A stretch of 64,000 nucleotides of DNA from Nakaseomyces glabratus (taxonomy: Eukaryota > Ascomycota > Saccharomycetes > Saccharomycetales > Saccharomycetaceae): NCBI RefSeq assembly GCF_010111755.1, contig NC_088956.1:62001-126000 (forward strand), given 5' to 3'. This document shows positions 1-9,800 of this stretch, piece after piece; the stretch's first letter is position 1, and the number at the start of each line of letters is the position of its first letter. A program made the translations under genes and the position numbers. Under the pieces are notes generated by a model that ran no database searches, had not been told where the DNA came from, and saw only the letters and a list, made by a program, of their open reading frames with translations.

Positions 1-318
1 TTTTTAATTGTGGGCCAAATACTAGTGATTTCCTCAATGTACCAGTTGGGTATCACGGGTACTTACTTGGGTGACTATTTCGGTATTTTAATGAATGACA
101 GAGTAACAGCTTTTCCATTTAATGTTTCCAATAACCCAATGTACCAAGGTTCTACATTTTCTTTCATCGGTACTTCGCTAATTGCTGGTAAACCAGCAGG
201 ATTGATTTTGGCATTCTTTGTACATGCCATGTACTACATGGCTCTAAAGTTTGAGGAACCATTTACAGCTGAAATCTATGCAAAGCGTGATGAGGAGAAA
301 AAGTCTAAGAAACAATAA
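1..318 (+). CDS. OPI3: Phosphatidyl-N-methylethanolamine N-methyltransferase, C-terminal part (cut by window edge)
   Basis: The reading frame is open from base 1 to the TAA at 316-318, so only about the last 105 codons are present and the start lies upstream of the window. The protein shows a hydrophobic segment, the GTYLGDYFGIL stretch and an NPMYQGST motif typical of the Opi3/PEMT family. A second membrane segment and a lysine-rich tail with FEEPFTAEIYAKRD follow. Opi3 is an ER membrane enzyme that carries out the last two S-adenosylmethionine-dependent methylations of phosphatidylethanolamine to phosphatidylcholine (family knowledge). Its place near LIA1, HAM1 and RFC2 matches S. cerevisiae YJR073C-YJR068W. 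The family call is secure, but the N-terminal half cannot be judged. Confidence 0.9.
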   Translation, partial: FLIVGQILVISSMYQLGITGTYLGDYFGILMNDRVTAFPFNVSNNPMYQGSTFSFIGTSLIAGKPAGLILAFFVHAMYYMALKFEEPFTAEIYAKRDEEKKSKKQ

Positions 319-551
319 TTAGTTTGACCTGTATAGCTATCTAACTACTATTCCATATACATCATTTCCCAATCCATACCAGAAAACTTTTTAGACACTG
401 TTGGTAGTCGGTTCATCACTAACAATAACTTTTGTATTATAATGTTTATGTATTAATGTTGGTAACCATAAAATTGAACATGAGCTATTGGATTAAAAAA
501 AATGTTAGCATCTTCAGGACTGAAGAGTGCCCACAATTGGATAAACAGAAT
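319..551. other. Intergenic: OPI3 3' flank and tRNA 3' flank
   Basis: AT-rich spacer between the OPI3 stop and the tRNA gene. An A-run at about 495-502 on the plus strand reads as a T-run downstream of the minus-strand tRNA. It is a candidate RNA polymerase III terminator, although it lies about 50 bases from the tRNA end. Confidence 0.5.
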
Positions 552-622
552 GCCTCCTGTGGGAATTGAACCCACGATCCCCGCATTACGAGTGCGATGC
601 CTTACCACTTGGCCAAAGAGGC
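552..622 (-). tRNA. tT(CGU): tRNA-Thr, anticodon CGT (reads ACG)
   Basis: The reverse strand folds into a 71-nt cloverleaf. The 7-bp acceptor stem pairs GCCTCTT with AGGAGGC and includes one G-T pair. The D arm is GCC/GGC, and the anticodon stem TCGCA/TGCGG encloses the loop CTCGTAA. The T arm GTGGG/CCCAC encloses TTCAATT. The anticodon is CGT, giving threonine for ACG. There is no intron, and CCA is not encoded, as usual in eukaryotes. Confidence 0.95.
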
Positions 623-2614
623 AATTATGATTAGTTACTTACTACGTGAAATAACACCTGCTTTGTACAATGCAAGAAAAATAGTGACATACAACTACAC
701 GATGAAATCACATGCTCGATGCCTACCCTCTTCCCAGAATCACATTGTTCTAAATCTCCTCAATTATAGCTGTAAATGCGATGAAGATAGGCAAAAGAGT
801 TCATTCGATCGACCAATTGACTTAGTCAAACGAGATAGCATAGCAGGTTTTACCAATAGCAGTAAAATACATAATGAAGTGGCATTTTACCGACTATCTA
901 AAAAGTCCTGCAAATAGGTTATGCATAAGCCAATATTTCACAGCACAACTGCATAGCACCATTTAGTGAAATCAAGCAAAATATGACCAAAACCAATAAA
1001 AAGAGTACTAACTCAACTTATTATAATGTAGTGAATAAGGTCAGAAACAAATGTTCCAGTTTTCAACCATAAACTTTCCCAAGAAAATTTTTTTATTTAT
1101 TCCTCAAACCTTTTATATTTCTGCAAAACTAAAATTCTTGATCTGACTACGTAATGCCTTCATGAGAAAAAAGAAAGAAGGTCATTGCGTCCAAACAGAA
1201 GAGTTCCTTTGACGGAAAAATTAGAGCTATCAGCCATTCGATGAGATGGCCATATCACCCTATAGGACAGAGAGAGGTCAGAGTAATGAGACGGTTCGAA
1301 AAAATCGTTTTACCATGAAAAAAAACCAGGAGCCATGCGTAGATTATCGTACAATATTAATCTGACATTGTAGCAATGAGAAAAGTGGCTAAATAACAGT
1401 AATATTCAGTAGCACAGCTCATCACTTTTCAATATACTTAGCTGGGAGGCTATGTCATCTTAAAAAACTACGCTGAAAAACCTTTAGTACTTTCTATACT
1501 TCTCTACAGGTAAAAAAAAACTGGAATTGGAACACAACCCATTGAAAAATGAAAGTGAGCATCCACCATTCCTGGAATTGTACACCAAAATAGGAAAATT
1601 TTGTTACAACAAGTACACTGATCTCCAACCACTACAGCATCGTATAACGAATTTACTTACGCAATTAATTATTTACCACCCCCCACTCCATACAATAGCA
1701 ATAACCTGCGATTACTTGGCGTACAAAACTTAACAATTCTGTAGCATGTTTACTTTATAACTATGTTAAAATATGACTAGGAAGAGAACAATGGGAACGT
1801 CTATTTCAGGATCATATGGTTCGAAGTACTTATACGATCGCTTCTGCTCTAGATTAGTAGTGCCCATTCTCCGCATAAAAAATCATTCATTGTACTCTAT
1901 AAACTTCATGTAGCGTTGTATTAGTCCGCTTCAACTCGTACCTTAGTTCTTCCTGATCTAGTAAGTGAGGGTCCAAAAAAATATTCCTACCCGCTTTCGC
2001 ATTGTTTGACAGTATATATACGCATATTTCTAAAAAGAAAGAAGCTATACAGATTTGTAATTATGCTCTGTTATTTATTCACAGCTGTGTTATAGTATTG
2101 CTATGCTTACCAAGTGCACATTTGCTCTGTGGAGTTCATTTTTATATTATTCCTCCCACCCCCAAGAACTGCAAAGTATAGTACTGATTAGCAAGCCATC
2201 TATGAAAAACTAGTACCCATGAAATATCATTTAATGTGTTCGTTTGTATCCTGCTCTATAGTCTAAATTCGCTATATTATCTTTTTCAACTTTCTCTCTC
2301 AAAAAAAAGCAACGAAAGTAGTTTTTATGCCTCCCAATGCGGCACTTTCTGTGGAGATGGGCACAGTCCTGATGAAGAAATTTGAAATTCTAGCTCATCG
2401 CAAAATTTTTTTTTCATTGTATAATACACATGGATAGTGGTGACATGGCAAGTAGTCCAGTTAGTTGTGATATATAATCTCTATCTATTTCACCATTGAT
2501 GACCTGCCTAACTGTTTGTAGTTTATTGATTTGAAGTTATCATTAGCATTTTTTTAATAATTCTGAATTCTTTCTGTATAGAAAAGAGCATAATTTATAT
2601 AACCATAACGAGAA
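623..2614. other. 2.0 kb gene-free interval between tRNA-Thr and LIA1
   Basis: Only short, unrecognisable open frames occur here. I see no LTR ends or second tRNA. In S. cerevisiae, NPA3/GPN1 lies between OPI3 and LIA1, and I find no trace of it in this interval. The right part is the LIA1 promoter and contains a PAC motif with an A/T tract (annotated separately). Confidence 0.6.
2393..2414. promoter_or_regulatory. PAC element followed by RRPE-like A/T tract, upstream of LIA1
   Basis: GCTCATCGC at 2393-2401 is the reverse complement of the PAC motif GCGATGAGC. It is followed directly by AAAA and nine T residues. The pair lies about 210 bases before the LIA1 start. PAC plus RRPE marks ribosome-biogenesis and translation genes in yeasts (established), and LIA1 would fit that programme. 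Binding here is inferred. Confidence 0.55.
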
Positions 2615-3583
2615 ATGTCTACCAATTTTGAAAAGCACTTTGAAGAAAACGTCGATGACTGTAACTTGGAGCAACTAAGAGACATCTTGGTTAACAAGGA
2701 AGGTAAGAGTGCTCTTGCCAACAGATTTAGAGCTCTGTTCAACTTGAAGACTGCTGCTTCCGAATTTGAAGCCAACCCATCTGATGCTGAAAAGGCAGTG
2801 CAATACATGGGTGAGACTTTCGGTGACAACAGTGAATTGTTGAAGCATGAAGTTGCTTACGTCTTGGGTCAAACCAAGAACCTAAAGGCTGCTCCACTAC
2901 TTAGAAAGACTATGTTGGATCTAGCTCAACAACCAATGGTCAGACATGAAGCAGCTGAAGCTTTGGGTGCCCTAGGTGACAAAGATTCTTTAGAAGACCT
3001 TGAAAAATGTCTGAAGAACGATCCTCATGTTGCTGTTAGAGAAACTTGTGAGTTGGCTATTGCTAGAATCAACTGGCAACACAGTGATGCTCCAACCAAG
3101 GAAAGCCTACAACAGTCTCTATATTCCAGTATTGACCCAGCTCCTCCTCTAGCTCTAGAGAAGGAGTACGACTTGGAAGAACTAAAGAAGCTCCTGAACG
3201 ACCAAGAAAAACCTCTATTCTTGAGATACAGAGCTATGTTCAGATTGAGAGATATCGGCACTGACGAGGCCGTTCTAGCGTTGGCCAGTGGTTTCAATGA
3301 CCCATCTGCTCTATTCAAGCACGAAATTGCTTACGTTTTTGGCCAAATGGGTTCTACCGCCGCCGTCCCATCTTTGACTGAAGTTTTGGGCCGTAAAGAA
3401 GAGGCCCCAATGGTTAGACACGAAGCCGCTGAAGCTTTGGGTGCCATTGCTTCTGAAGACGCTCTTCCTATCTTAAAGCAATATTTGAATGATGAAGTCG
3501 ATGTTGTCAGAGAGTCTGCTATTGTTGCTTTGGATATGTGGGAATACGAAAACAGCAACGAGTTGGAATATGCTCCAGCCTAA
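2615..3583 (+). CDS. LIA1: Deoxyhypusine hydroxylase (HEAT-repeat, non-haem di-iron)
   Basis: A 322-residue protein made of two symmetric halves of HEAT-like repeats. Each half carries two His-Glu pairs that bind the iron pair: KHE at 77-79, RHE at 110-112, KHE at 235-237 and RHE at 268-270. All four are intact, so the enzyme should be active. It hydroxylates deoxyhypusine on eIF5A, the last step of hypusine formation, in the cytosol (family knowledge). Length equals the fungal norm. The ATG is preceded by AGAA and no upstream in-frame ATG competes. It runs in tandem with HAM1, in the same order and orientation as S. cerevisiae YJR070C-YJR069C. Codon use is biased towards TTG, AAG and GGT, suggesting good expression. 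Confidence 0.96.
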   Translation: MSTNFEKHFEENVDDCNLEQLRDILVNKEGKSALANRFRALFNLKTAASEFEANPSDAEKAVQYMGETFGDNSELLKHEVAYVLGQTKNLKAAPLLRKTMLDLAQQPMVRHEAAEALGALGDKDSLEDLEKCLKNDPHVAVRETCELAIARINWQHSDAPTKESLQQSLYSSIDPAPPLALEKEYDLEELKKLLNDQEKPLFLRYRAMFRLRDIGTDEAVLALASGFNDPSALFKHEIAYVFGQMGSTAAVPSLTEVLGRKEEAPMVRHEAAEALGAIASEDALPILKQYLNDEVDVVRESAIVALDMWEYENSNELEYAPA

Positions 3584-4141
3584 TTCAACACTCCCTCACA
3601 CTTTTAATGCTTCCCCTTTCATTTTCTTAAACAAAGACGTTTCTATTGAATGGTTTAATTAATACCATTCCAAATACTCAATTTAATTTTCAAATGCTGG
3701 TTCACCTATTTCTGAATCAATTATTTATTTCATTTCATACTTGTATGTTTTCTTATGTATAGCTTTTGATAGAATAATCATGAAAACAGATAGCCGTTGT
3801 TAATATACTAAGCACTTTCATTGGTCATTAGGGAGATATCTCTTTATCTTCGTGCTTGAATATTATAAGGATTAAGTCTGGTCATTCTAATCTTTAAGCT
3901 TGCATCAGCTATAACCTGATAATGCAGTCATATACAGTTATTAACCTATCAGTCACGTGATGCTTTTTTTTATTATCTAAAAATGAAAAATTTGAAACAA
4001 TTTGCGATGATCCGCCCATCACATATGCAAAACTCAGAGCTGCTTTTATTTATTTCAATCGCTTACCAGACACTATTATTAGTCAATAGAATTTAGATAG
4101 GATTTCACAAACAAACTCAAAAAACATTCAAAGCAGAGAAA
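3584..4141. other. LIA1-HAM1 intergenic region / HAM1 promoter
   Basis: A 558-base AT-rich spacer. The one clear element is the E-box palindrome at 3953-3960. No gene is visible. Confidence 0.6.
3953..3960. promoter_or_regulatory. CACGTG E-box (Cbf1-type) upstream of HAM1
   Basis: TCACGTGA is a perfect palindrome about 180 bases before the HAM1 ATG. It matches the Cbf1/centromere CDEI-type site. No CDEII or CDEIII follows, so this is a promoter motif rather than a centromere. Confidence 0.45.
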
Positions 4142-4720
4142 ATGGCGCCAACTGAAATCACTTTTGTCACTGGCAATGCCAACAAATTGAAAGAGGTACA
4201 GATGCTGCTAGCAGCTGAAGACAAAAAAGGCTCCATCACCTTAAAGAATGAGCCACTTGATTTGGATGAACTGCAAGATGTTGACTTAAAGGCAATTGCA
4301 CTAACAAAATGTAAACAAGCTGTCAAAGAACTAGGTGTCGGTACCCCAGTATTTGTGGAAGACACTGCACTCACTTTTGATGAGTTCAATGGCCTACCTG
4401 GTGCCTACATCAAATGGTTTTTGAAGAGCATGTCGCTTGAGAAAATAGTAAAGTTACTAGAACCATATTCCAACAAAGGTGCAGAGGCAATCACAACCAT
4501 TGCCTACTGTGACGAAAATGGTGAATATCATATTTTCCAGGGAATCACCAAAGGTAAGATCGTCGACAGCCGTGGCCCAACGAATTTTGGCTGGGATTCC
4601 ATATTTGAACCTCTAGAAGGTAAGGGTATGACATACGCTGAAATGGAGAAAGATTTCAAGAACACATTGTCTCACAGAGGCAAGGCCTTTGTCGAGTTTA
4701 AGAAGTTCTTATATGCTTAA
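4142..4720 (+). CDS. HAM1: Inosine triphosphate / non-canonical purine NTP pyrophosphatase
   Basis: A 192-residue protein of the Ham1/ITPA/RdgB family. The N-terminal nucleotide-binding motif FVTGNANKLKEV is at about residues 8-19. The FVEDTAL metal and catalytic motif lies near residue 75, the GPTNFGWDSIF loop near residue 144, and the C-terminal SHRGKA motif near 180. It hydrolyses ITP, dITP and XTP to monophosphates and so cleanses the nucleotide pool (established for the family). Length matches S. cerevisiae Ham1. The gene is convergent with RFC2, with about 105 bases between stops, as in S. cerevisiae. Confidence 0.96.
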   Translation: MAPTEITFVTGNANKLKEVQMLLAAEDKKGSITLKNEPLDLDELQDVDLKAIALTKCKQAVKELGVGTPVFVEDTALTFDEFNGLPGAYIKWFLKSMSLEKIVKLLEPYSNKGAEAITTIAYCDENGEYHIFQGITKGKIVDSRGPTNFGWDSIFEPLEGKGMTYAEMEKDFKNTLSHRGKAFVEFKKFLYA

Positions 4721-4825
4721 TAATTCGAACTGATTCATAACTCGAAAATCATTCATTATATACCATGCATTTATAGGATACACAAGTCAAATATGATTTA
4801 TATGTTTTGCAGGACAATTTGTAGG

Positions 4826-5884
4826 TCATACCTGAGATATTTTTATCAGCATATTCAGGAGTTGGATGTGCTCATTTGTACCATTTGTTAACTTGGAGTC
4901 AGTATCGAATAAGATAATCGATACTTTATTTTTGAAGGCGGTATCATATTCAGAGCTTTTGATATAATAATCATGTAGTTGTGATACGACTGATGCTGCT
5001 GACCACCCATTCCTCGTAAATTCTTGTATATATTCACTGATCTTATTGAAATCCCTTGTAGCAACCAACTCTACAATCTGTTTTATTGAGGATTCCGGTA
5101 CAACCGCTGCGAGTTCTTCGACAAGTTCTTTGGATACTTCATCTTCTCCAGAATAACCAATATTTTTGGAAGCTGATTGTAAGAGTGTTATCGCTCTACG
5201 TAAATCACCTGCTGATATATCCAGAATGGTCTCGAGGGAACCTGCTTTAACCTTTACACCTTCTTCTTCTGCAACATATTTCAATCTCTGCAATGCATTT
5301 GAAGAATCTAAAGATTTGAATCTGAATTTGGAACATCTTGAAGCTAGAGGATCAATAATTCTGGTGACATAATTACAGATCAAACAGAATCTTGTGACTG
5401 TGGAGTAAGTTTCCATGGTTCTACGCAAAGCACTCTGTGCGTCTGCTGTCATTGAATCAGCTTCATCAAGAATAATAATCTTATATGGTGGACAAAGATA
5501 GTTTTCTAGGTCATGTTTCGATGGTTTAGAGACTGTCAGACGCGCAAAGTTTTTCACTTTTTCTCTAACAATCGATATACCTCTTTCATCAGAGGCATTT
5601 AGTTCTAGCACCCTTGTTTTCATGAGTTCCGGCCCAAATAATTCTTTGGTTAGAGCCAAAATAGTTGATGTCTTACCAGTACCAGGTGGTCCATAGAATA
5701 ACATATGTGGTAAATTAGCTGAGCTTAACGTTTTCTTCAACACATTAACAACATGATCCTGAGCGGCAACATCATCCAATTTCTTTGGTCTATACTTCTC
5801 AACCCATGGCTTATTATGCTCAGCTTCAGCAGCAGACTCAGTATTGATCTTCCTTCTCTTATTTTGTCCAAATCCTTCAAACAT
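4826..5884 (-). CDS. RFC2: Replication factor C small subunit 2
   Basis: A 352-residue AAA+ clamp-loader subunit. Walker A GPPGTGKT is at 65-72, Walker B DEAD at 140-143 and the SRC arginine-finger motif at 182-184. An RFC C-terminal collar domain follows. The N-terminus [12 protein letters not shown] closely resembles S. cerevisiae Rfc2. This supports the ATG at 5884; the frame stays open upstream only to a TTG. RFC loads PCNA at primer-template junctions in DNA replication and repair, and Rfc2 also joins the Rad24 checkpoint clamp loader. The gene diverges from YAE1 across 395 bases. I see no ACGCGT MCB box in that promoter. Confidence 0.97.
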   Translation of the reverse strand: MFEGFGQNKRRKINTESAAEAEHNKPWVEKYRPKKLDDVAAQDHVVNVLKKTLSSANLPHMLFYGPPGTGKTSTILALTKELFGPELMKTRVLELNASDERGISIVREKVKNFARLTVSKPSKHDLENYLCPPYKIIILDEADSMTADAQSALRRTMETYSTVTRFCLICNYVTRIIDPLASRCSKFRFKSLDSSNALQRLKYVAEEEGVKVKAGSLETILDISAGDLRRAITLLQSASKNIGYSGEDEVSKELVEELAAVVPESSIKQIVELVATRDFNKISEYIQEFTRNGWSAASVVSQLHDYYIKSSEYDTAFKNKVSIILFDTDSKLTNGTNEHIQLLNMLIKISQV

Positions 5885-6089
5885 TTTTGAATTGCTTTTG
5901 AGTAACAAAAACTATTTGCCAATTTCTTTTTATCTAAGTATTATGTTCGAGAACAATCAATTGTTTTGGATTGAGTAAAAAAAAACCAAAGTGAATTCTT
6001 TATTATTCCTGGGTCTGGTTTCCTATTTGTTGCCTAGCACTATATAGTTACTATTTTGGTGTTGTCGAGAAGTTAGTTCACCGCAGTGA

Positions 6090-6126
6090 TTGAAATTATG
6101 AAAAATTCCATTTTTCATAATTTCAA
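6090..6126. repeat. Perfect 17-bp inverted repeat with 3-nt spacer
   Basis: The left arm 6090-6106 starts TTGAAATTATG. It is the exact reverse complement of the right arm 6110-6126, with TCC between them. This could be a cruciform or a dimeric protein-binding site in the RFC2/YAE1 promoter. No known factor is recognised. Confidence 0.85.
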
Positions 6127-6136
6127 GTGACGTAGA

Positions 6137-6145
6137 GCTCATCGC
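6137..6145. promoter_or_regulatory. PAC element upstream of YAE1
   Basis: GCTCATCGC followed by AAAAA, about 135 bases before the YAE1 ATG. It matches the PAC motif of ribosome-biogenesis genes. Confidence 0.5.
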
Positions 6146-6279
6146 AAAAATGCATATAAAAGCATTAACCCAAGTAAGCAATGTTTGATGACAAATACAT
6201 GATACGCTAAGCCGATTATTAAGTAAGTGGAGCAAGTTGATCTTAGGAACTTTTTATTGATTGAGTGACTGTTTTAGAG

Positions 6280-6714
6280 ATGGCTGATTTATTGGATGAT
6301 GTATGGGGATCCGGTGATGATCTAGATGAGTCTACGAGAGAACTGAGTCCCGATTTACTGAAACTTAAAGATAACCATAGCAAACGGGGGTATCTGGATG
6401 GCATTGTTAGCGCAAAGGAGGAAAATTTACAAGATGGTTTCGACATGTCTTTCCCTTTGGGTGCCGAATTAGGTTTGCGTGTCGGAAAAATAATAGGGCG
6501 ATTGCAAGGTTTAGAATACAGATATGGCAAAGATGATGAAGAGCTAAAGAAAGATTTCAATAATGCAAAGCAAGAACTGCAAATAAAAAATATTCTTACT
6601 AAGCGCATTTTTACGGAGGATTATAATTTGGAAGACAGCAAACATCCAGTCGTCTCTAAATGGGAAGAAATCGTCACTAAATATTGTGAAAAGTACAATG
6701 TTAAGACGGAATAG
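6280..6714 (+). CDS. YAE1: Yae1, adaptor for Fe-S cluster insertion into Rli1/ABCE1
   Basis: A 144-residue protein. It carries the conserved SPDLLKLKDNHSKRGYLDGIVSA region, then a glycine-every-fourth-residue stretch (GAELGLRVGKIIGRLQGL). That stretch is the deca-GX3 motif of Yae1 and Lto1. Yae1 pairs with Lto1 to deliver Rli1, the ribosome-recycling ATPase, to the cytosolic iron-sulfur machinery (family knowledge). The ATG at 6280 gives MADLLDDVWGS, like the S. cerevisiae N-terminus; five upstream in-frame codons lack an ATG. The gene is convergent with the TOR gene, as in S. cerevisiae YJR067C/YJR066W. Confidence 0.93.
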   Translation: MADLLDDVWGSGDDLDESTRELSPDLLKLKDNHSKRGYLDGIVSAKEENLQDGFDMSFPLGAELGLRVGKIIGRLQGLEYRYGKDDEELKKDFNNAKQELQIKNILTKRIFTEDYNLEDSKHPVVSKWEEIVTKYCEKYNVKTE

Positions 6715-6881
6715 ATCTCGATGAATAAAGACCTGCTATAATTTCACTACCTAAAGCAATATGCTATAATGAACGTGAGCTATAAGTTTGAAGACTGTAT
6801 AATTAAAGCTAAAATATGAAGAAAAAGTTATCAAATATCTTTGAAACTCTACGGTATATGAAATGATACTTCATATTGTGA

Positions 6882-9800
6882 TTACCAAAATGGACACCAA
6901 CCGATATAATGTTGACATAAATTTTCCACAGAAGTAGCTTGCTGGATTAACTTATCAACTTGTTCATTAATTCCGAGGTCCTTACACCTTTTAAAATCGT
7001 TACCAGTTAACTTGTTGATGATTCTCCGAAGAACCAACAATGCTCTAGCATTCTTGATCTCCGCTTGCTGCTCTTTTTCCATTTTATTAGCTTGCTCTAA
7101 AGTAATTGCTCCTCTACGTAGCAATTCGTTGGTGTTACTTAATTGCAACTGAATGCCAGTCATTTCTGTTATTTTCTGCGGTGGTAAATCAAAGCCCCAA
7201 TGGATTAATGGATCAAATGCAAATGCTTCTAACATGGCCATTAAAGATTCTTTGTTTGCCCTCAAAACTCTCATTACGTGCTCACAAGTTATTCTGAAGC
7301 TTCCTTCTATGCCGCTAACCTCCATTGCGAATGTAAGCATTCTAGTCAATCTGAATGGTACTTTCTCTGGGAATTTCTCCCTAAGTATAGCAGCTTCAAA
7401 ACAATCACCGAAGTCGATATGAATTACCTTACCTGTTGTTCTGTCTAACATTAAATTACTTGGGTGACGATCACCTAGACCAAGAATATAACCAACCATA
7501 GACATAACAGCTAGTGATCTTGTGTATGTTGTTCTTCTATCCAGCCATGCCTCTGATGATCTACTTTTCAGCCACAAAATTTTATACAGGTCTTGACCTT
7601 TTGTACTATCTAAAGCATAAGTAAATACTTCAATCTTTTGAAGCAGAGTAAGATTGTCAAAGTCTGGTGCCATCTGCAACATAACCCAATGCTCAATGTT
7701 GAGAGGAATTTTCTTTGCATCACGGTGTTCGCTAATAAGTACATGAAAAGTGTCACTGTTAGGAACCCAGCCCAATAAACCAGATTTAGGAGATAATGGA
7801 ATAGCTGGATATTGCTGTATGTCCAAATGTCTTTGGAAACATTCAGAATCATTTCTTAGGAGGGTATTTACCAATCCAAATAACTGCATTACTAAGTTGT
7901 CTTGTCGAATATCCTCGTGACCTTTTAAGACATACTGGTATTCAACACCGTCACTACCATGAATCCATATCTTTCTAGGTCTCTGTTTTGACGATATGAC
8001 TGTTAATGTCGGTTCAAAATAAGATATCTTGATCACATTCTTAGTGGCTGAGTATGTTCCAGGGACAGCTAATTCCAAATCATGTGCTGCTAATAGTTTT
8101 GGAGAAACGTATTGAAGTTCCAATGATTGCAATTGTGGCAATTGCCTGCTAATCCTTCTAAAGACGTTATAATATATATCCCAAGCTTGATTTAAGTTGC
8201 TTACATCTTTTGTGCGCTTGTAGTTGAGAACCCACTCATAAGCATCATTTAGATCTCTGCCGAAGGATTTCTTAAATGTGGCCTCTCGTAAAGTCTCGGG
8301 TTCGCAGTTCAGTAACTCATGAAGAGGTTCTAACGTTGCAAACATTTTTTCGGTATTATGCTCTCCGAAAAATTGTCTACTTGCATCCTCCAGTCCTTCA
8401 TACCATAATTCGTGCCATAGAACAGCCAACCTGATCAGTTCATGACTTACTAACTCCGCTTGGTCAACTAAGATAGGACTATGTATCCTCATCTTCTCAA
8501 TTATGGACAAAGCAGCTTTCTGCCTCGAAACAGACTCGGATTTAATTGCAACAGTTAAAGGATAAATTAGTGCTTGTGGATGCGCTTTCCCCAAATCAGA
8601 AAGAAGTGAAAGCAACGCTTTACTCACAACAGGATTAGGTTGATGTATTCTAGATATCAATTGTGGTAGGACTTCTAACCAATTGTCAATTTTAATCATA
8701 CCAAATCCATCATGCATCGCTTTATTAGCTTCTTCTACTCCACCGAAGGTGAACCATAATGTCAGAAGACGTAAATTATCTTGAAGTGAACTTGCCTTAA
8801 GGAGGGATATTGAATGAAAGAAACCTTTGATAGCAGGAACAACGTGACGCTGTATAATTTCAGGGGAGAACTTACTTTCATCGTTACTAAAATAATCTGT
8901 TCCCATTATACTATTTTCGATCCTCCAATCCCCATTAACTTGAGCGCCGTTCGTGTCCTCATTTTTATTTTTTGACGTTAGCATACTAATAACCTCAAAA
9001 TTGGCTAAAGCCCAGTTGTGCCATGCCTTATACCAATTCTTATCAAAGTGTGTTGCTAATAAGTAAGAACCCAAAATCGCATCAGGATTTTGCACTCTCC
9101 AATTGGGTTGTATTGCAACTCTCCATTCTCCCTGTTTCAAAAAGCACCTTGCTAGCAATTTTGTGTATGTCTCAATGTGCTGCGGAGCAACCGTCGCATT
9201 TTGCGGTACGCTCTGCGCTATCATATTACTAGGGTCCAAACCCAAATCATGAGCCATTCTTGAAGTGAATCCGATTAAATGATGCAAGACCTCTTCATGG
9301 GAAGATGTCGCCCACAGATATTTTAATTGAGCGTAAACTACTGGTGGTGGTGCCTTCGCAGTATTTGGTTGATTTGGATCACTACCATCCTCTAGTAATG
9401 AGTAAAGAGCTTTTTGAGCCAAACTCATTCTGCCAGACTTACGACATAAATTAGCAAACTTTATCCAAATATGCATATCCTGTTTTGGCTTAACGACCAA
9501 AGAGCGCACTCGTAGAATTCTTTGCCAAATGTCAACATTTTTCTGACAACCCAGTAGACGTTGATCCCATAAATTGCGGTAATGTGTTCTTTTTGCCGAG
9601 TTATGAGATGCCTTCTTATAGTCAATTATTTCTTCGAGTTCAGCTATGATTTGCGTACGAACAACAACACCATAAGCTCTAGTATAACTTTCATTAATTA
9701 GTGCTGATATTTCTGTAACCAATAAGTCGCGAGCAGCAAATATATGTTTCTCAGCCTCATCAAATCTGTTTCTGTGTAAACACAGAACTGCATCAAAGAA

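Larger units (their letters stand above)
5885..6279. promoter_or_regulatory. RFC2/YAE1 divergent promoter
   Basis: A 395-base shared promoter. It holds a perfect 17-bp inverted repeat at 6090-6126 and a PAC motif at 6137-6145 (each annotated separately). The PAC motif is nearer YAE1. Confidence 0.7.

Noticed and set aside
623..2614. LTR or Ty remnants beside the tRNA-Thr
   Set aside because: No paired TG...CA ends, target-site repeats or recognisable delta/sigma-like sequence could be seen.
3950..4020. Possible centromere at the CACGTG box
   Set aside because: A CDEI-like box is present, but the following AT-rich stretch is too short and no TTTCCGAA CDEIII core follows.
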